Below are positions 6,606 to 7,781 of a stretch of DNA of 7,781 nt, in pieces. Positions within the stretch are counted from its first letter, which is position 1. Every line of letters starts with the position of its first letter. The position numbers were made by a program, and so were the translations under genes. The stretch comes from Ruminococcaceae bacterium UBA7147 (GTDB lineage Bacteria; Bacillota; Clostridia; Oscillospirales; Acutalibacteraceae): the NCBI GenBank assembly GCA_002491825.1, contig DKWR01000018.1, positions 1 through 7,781 of the forward strand, written 5' to 3'. Under the pieces are notes generated by a model. That model was not told the origin of the DNA. It saw nothing but the letters and a program-made list of their open reading frames with translations, and did no database searches.

Positions 6606-7326
6606 GGGCAGGAATTGTAACTTCCTTAACCTTGTTCATACCCTCAAACATATATGCTCCGACTTCACACATATCCTCCGACATAACAATAGAAGTTATA
6701 CCCTCTCTGTATTCATTCCAAGGCATAGTATTTCTGCCGTTAGTACTTAAATATGTATTTCCTCCAGGAAGCGAAAGCACGCCGTAAGTATCAACAGACC
6801 AAGGTGCAGCATAAGCATATCTGCCCGAGTCATTTTTCAGCGGAACTGTTGGATGCGGCTCCATATCATATCCGTAGAAGAAAGAAGGGGCTTCGTTGTT
6901 ATTGGTTATCTCAAAACTCTCGGTATATGATTTTCCGAGCGGTCTGTTGTTTGAGTCAACAATAAACAACTTAATAGTTACTGATTGGTTGCCGTAATAA
7001 TCCAAATAAAAATATGTTGATGAATTTGTTCCTGACGATATGCTTTTTATTTCGGTGTTTCTCAAGTAGCCTGTAACACCGTCATATTCAGCCAAAATCA
7101 ACTTGCACGCTCCAGGCACCGAATAACTGACATATATCTCACTGTAACTATGAGTAACATTGAGAAGCTTATACTCGGAGTTTTCAACGTCCGTGTAATT
7201 TTCAATAACGTTCTGAATTGCCTGTGTTTCTGCCGCCTGCACAGAAAGCATCGGTACAAACAACGCCATAATCATCGTGCAGATAATCGCAACAGATATT
7301 AGTTTTTTTAGATTTTTAAGTTTCAT
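6547..7326 (-). CDS. Signal peptide and N-terminal domain of the LRR-dockerin protein, 5' fragment
   Basis: Open frame of 259 codons. Residues 1-31 form a Sec signal peptide: basic KLKNLKK, a hydrophobic core (9-28), and likely cleavage at VQA|AET after residue 31. Residues 32-145 look beta-rich with no family I recognise. Residues 175-240 carry the segment that often opens BspA-type LRR domains: WSVDTYGVLSLPGG (176-189), MPWNEYREGI (201-210), then the first LRR-like unit ending KEVTIPA (234-240). After Ala240 the frame is lost; the last 19 residues are read out of frame and overlap the downstream ORF. ATG 7326 is supported by GGAGG (7339-7343), 12 nt upstream. It lies downstream of the sigma-factor stub on the same strand. 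Alone it would be secreted without a dockerin and without most of its repeats. Confidence 0.85.
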   Translation of the reverse strand: MKLKNLKKLISVAIICTMIMALFVPMLSVQAAETQAIQNVIENYTDVENSEYKLLNVTHSYSEIYVSYSVPGACKLILAEYDGVTGYLRNTEIKSISSGTNSSTYFYLDYYGNQSVTIKLFIVDSNNRPLGKSYTESFEITNNNEAPSFFYGYDMEPHPTVPLKNDSGRYAYAAPWSVDTYGVLSLPGGNTYLSTNGRNTMPWNEYREGITSIVMSEDMCEVGAYMFEGMNKVKEVTIPAHAQRKSEYDIYCSRQRYVN

Positions 7327-7480
7327 CCTCTTTTTTTACCTCCACAAAATATAAAAAAACTACATTACAACAAACATTGGAAAATCAATAGCAATATCTC
7401 ACAAAATAAGCTTTCAATATTATCCTGTTTCTCTGTTATATGGTAAATATTTTCAAAATTATTGTAAAATTCTGTGGTAT
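7327..7480 (-). other. AT-rich leader between the sigma stub and the dockerin-protein gene
   Basis: A possible sigma-A promoter reads TTTACC (7442-7447), 17 nt, GATAAT (7419-7424) on the minus strand, with 4/6 and 5/6 matches; treat it as weak. At its right edge, extending into the stop of the sigma stub, is an inverted repeat, TTGTAAA (7462-7468) and TTTACAA (7480-7486), separated by 11 nt, which could be an operator or a weak hairpin. No U-rich terminator follows the stub, so read-through into the LRR-dockerin gene is possible. Confidence 0.35.
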
Positions 7481-7678
7481 TTACAACAGTTTTTCAAAAA
7501 AATCAAAAGCGAAACTCATCATAAAAGATAAGTTCCACCGTCTGACAAATACGTCCTGACATACATCCAAAGCGTCCTCGCTGTTTTTTGTGATATTGAA
7601 TGCAACTCTATACATTGTGTCCGAATATGTATTTACTGTGTCAGTAATAAAATCATCTGTATCTGAAAAATCGTTCAA
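7481..7678 (-). pseudogene. Truncated ECF (sigma-70 family) RNA polymerase sigma factor, N-terminal stub
   Basis: Only 65 codons, whereas ECF sigma factors usually have about 160-200. Residues about 12-50 match the start of sigma region 2: TYSDTMYRVAFNITKNSEDA (17-36), then LDVCQDVFVRRW (37-48), the usual A-x-D-x-x-Q-[DE]-x-F-[VI]-[RK] core-binding helix. After that the reading becomes NLSFMMSFAFDFFEKLL and stops. The -10-binding part of region 2 and all of region 4, which reads the -35, are missing, so it cannot work as a promoter-recognising sigma factor. The start is TTG 7676-7678, preceded by a strong GGGGGTG ribosome binding site. An ECF-like promoter upstream suggests the intact ancestor was autoregulated. 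It points at the LRR-dockerin gene. No other frame downstream restores the missing regions. Confidence 0.75.
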
Positions 7679-7710
7679 GCAACCACCCCCTTGTCCCTTT
7701 CATATATAAC

Positions 7711-7736
7711 ACCGCATATATACAGAAAAGGTTTCA
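7711..7736 (-). promoter_or_regulatory. ECF-type promoter upstream of the sigma-factor stub
   Basis: Minus-strand TGAAAC (7731-7736), extending to TGAAACCTTTT, then a 16-nt spacer and CGGT (7711-7714). ECF promoters of the SigW/SigM kind have TGAAAC, about 16 nt, then CGT(A/C). The -35 is excellent and the -10 is off by one base. Its place 33 nt before the start of a sigma gene fits autoregulation. Confidence 0.45.
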
Positions 7737-7767
7737 TATCAAAAAACAAACTAAACGATAATTTAGT

Positions 7768-7781
7768 GTGGAGTTTGGAGT
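7768..7781. repeat. Short tandem repeat running off the right edge
   Basis: GTGGAGTTTGGAGT contains two copies of a (G/T)TGGAGT unit and is cut by the window end. It could be the start of a longer intergenic repeat. Just before it, ACTAAA (7750-7755) and TTTAGT (7762-7767) form a small inverted repeat with a 6-nt loop. Confidence 0.3.

Larger units (their letters stand above)
4923..7326 (-). pseudogene. Composite signal peptide-LRR-dockerin gene interrupted by a single-base frameshift
   Basis: The span from ATG 7326 to the stop at 4923-4925 is 2404 nt, one base more than 801 codons. Removing one base of the minus-strand CCC run (plus GGG, 6606-6608) joins Ala240 of the upstream frame directly to Met1 of the downstream frame. 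This gives an uninterrupted 800-residue protein: signal peptide, N-terminal domain, LRR block, beta-rich spacer and dockerin. The cause may be a real mutation, slippery-run phase variation or an assembly error; the sequence alone cannot decide. Confidence 0.8.

Noticed and set aside
7462..7486. Inverted TTGTAAA/TTTACAA as a second Pho box
   Set aside because: The half-sites are inverted and 11 nt apart rather than direct repeats with 5-nt spacers, and the neighbouring gene has no link to phosphate.

Overview
The window looks like a piece of a Firmicutes (class Clostridia) genome, most plausibly a Ruminococcus-like gut bacterium. The main evidence is a secreted BspA-type leucine-rich-repeat protein ending in a type I dockerin. 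Supporting signs are strong Shine-Dalgarno sequences, GTG/TTG starts beside ATG, and AT-rich intergenic DNA. The genus is an inference.

Layout. (1) 1-120 holds one copy of a short dispersed repeat and a terminator. (2) 121-1881 (minus) encodes a Na+/phosphate cotransporter-family protein with a C-terminal PhoU-like domain. (3) 1882-2163 is a divergent control region. Facing the transporter it carries an 11-bp-periodic array of TTTACA-like half-sites resembling a Gram-positive PhoP box; facing right it has an extended -10 promoter. (4) 2164-3885 (plus) is a polytopic GT-C/GT39-like membrane glycosyltransferase, followed 22 nt later by a patatin-like lipid acyl hydrolase (3908-4804, plus), probably one operon. 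(5) 4805-4922 contains a 40-bp copy of the dispersed repeat, inverted relative to the first, and a strong hairpin terminator between convergent genes. (6) 4923-7326 (minus) is a signal peptide/LRR/dockerin gene split into two overlapping frames. One extra base in a CCC run (plus-strand GGG, 6606-6608) would account for the break; without it the product would be 800 residues. (7) 7481-7678 (minus) is the N-terminal stub of an ECF-type sigma factor, preceded by an ECF-like TGAAAC promoter.

The transporter and its presumed Pho box form a phosphate-starvation module. The glycosyltransferase and patatin suggest envelope glycolipid or membrane lipid work, with no defined substrate. The right-hand part suggests an extracytoplasmic or cellulosome-related locus that is decaying or contains sequencing errors: both its sigma factor and its dockerin protein are interrupted. 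I see no tRNA, rRNA, CRISPR array, insertion sequence or phage gene, and no clearly new multi-gene system. The most interesting items are the half-site array, the frameshifted dockerin protein, the sigma stub and the inverted repeat pair.
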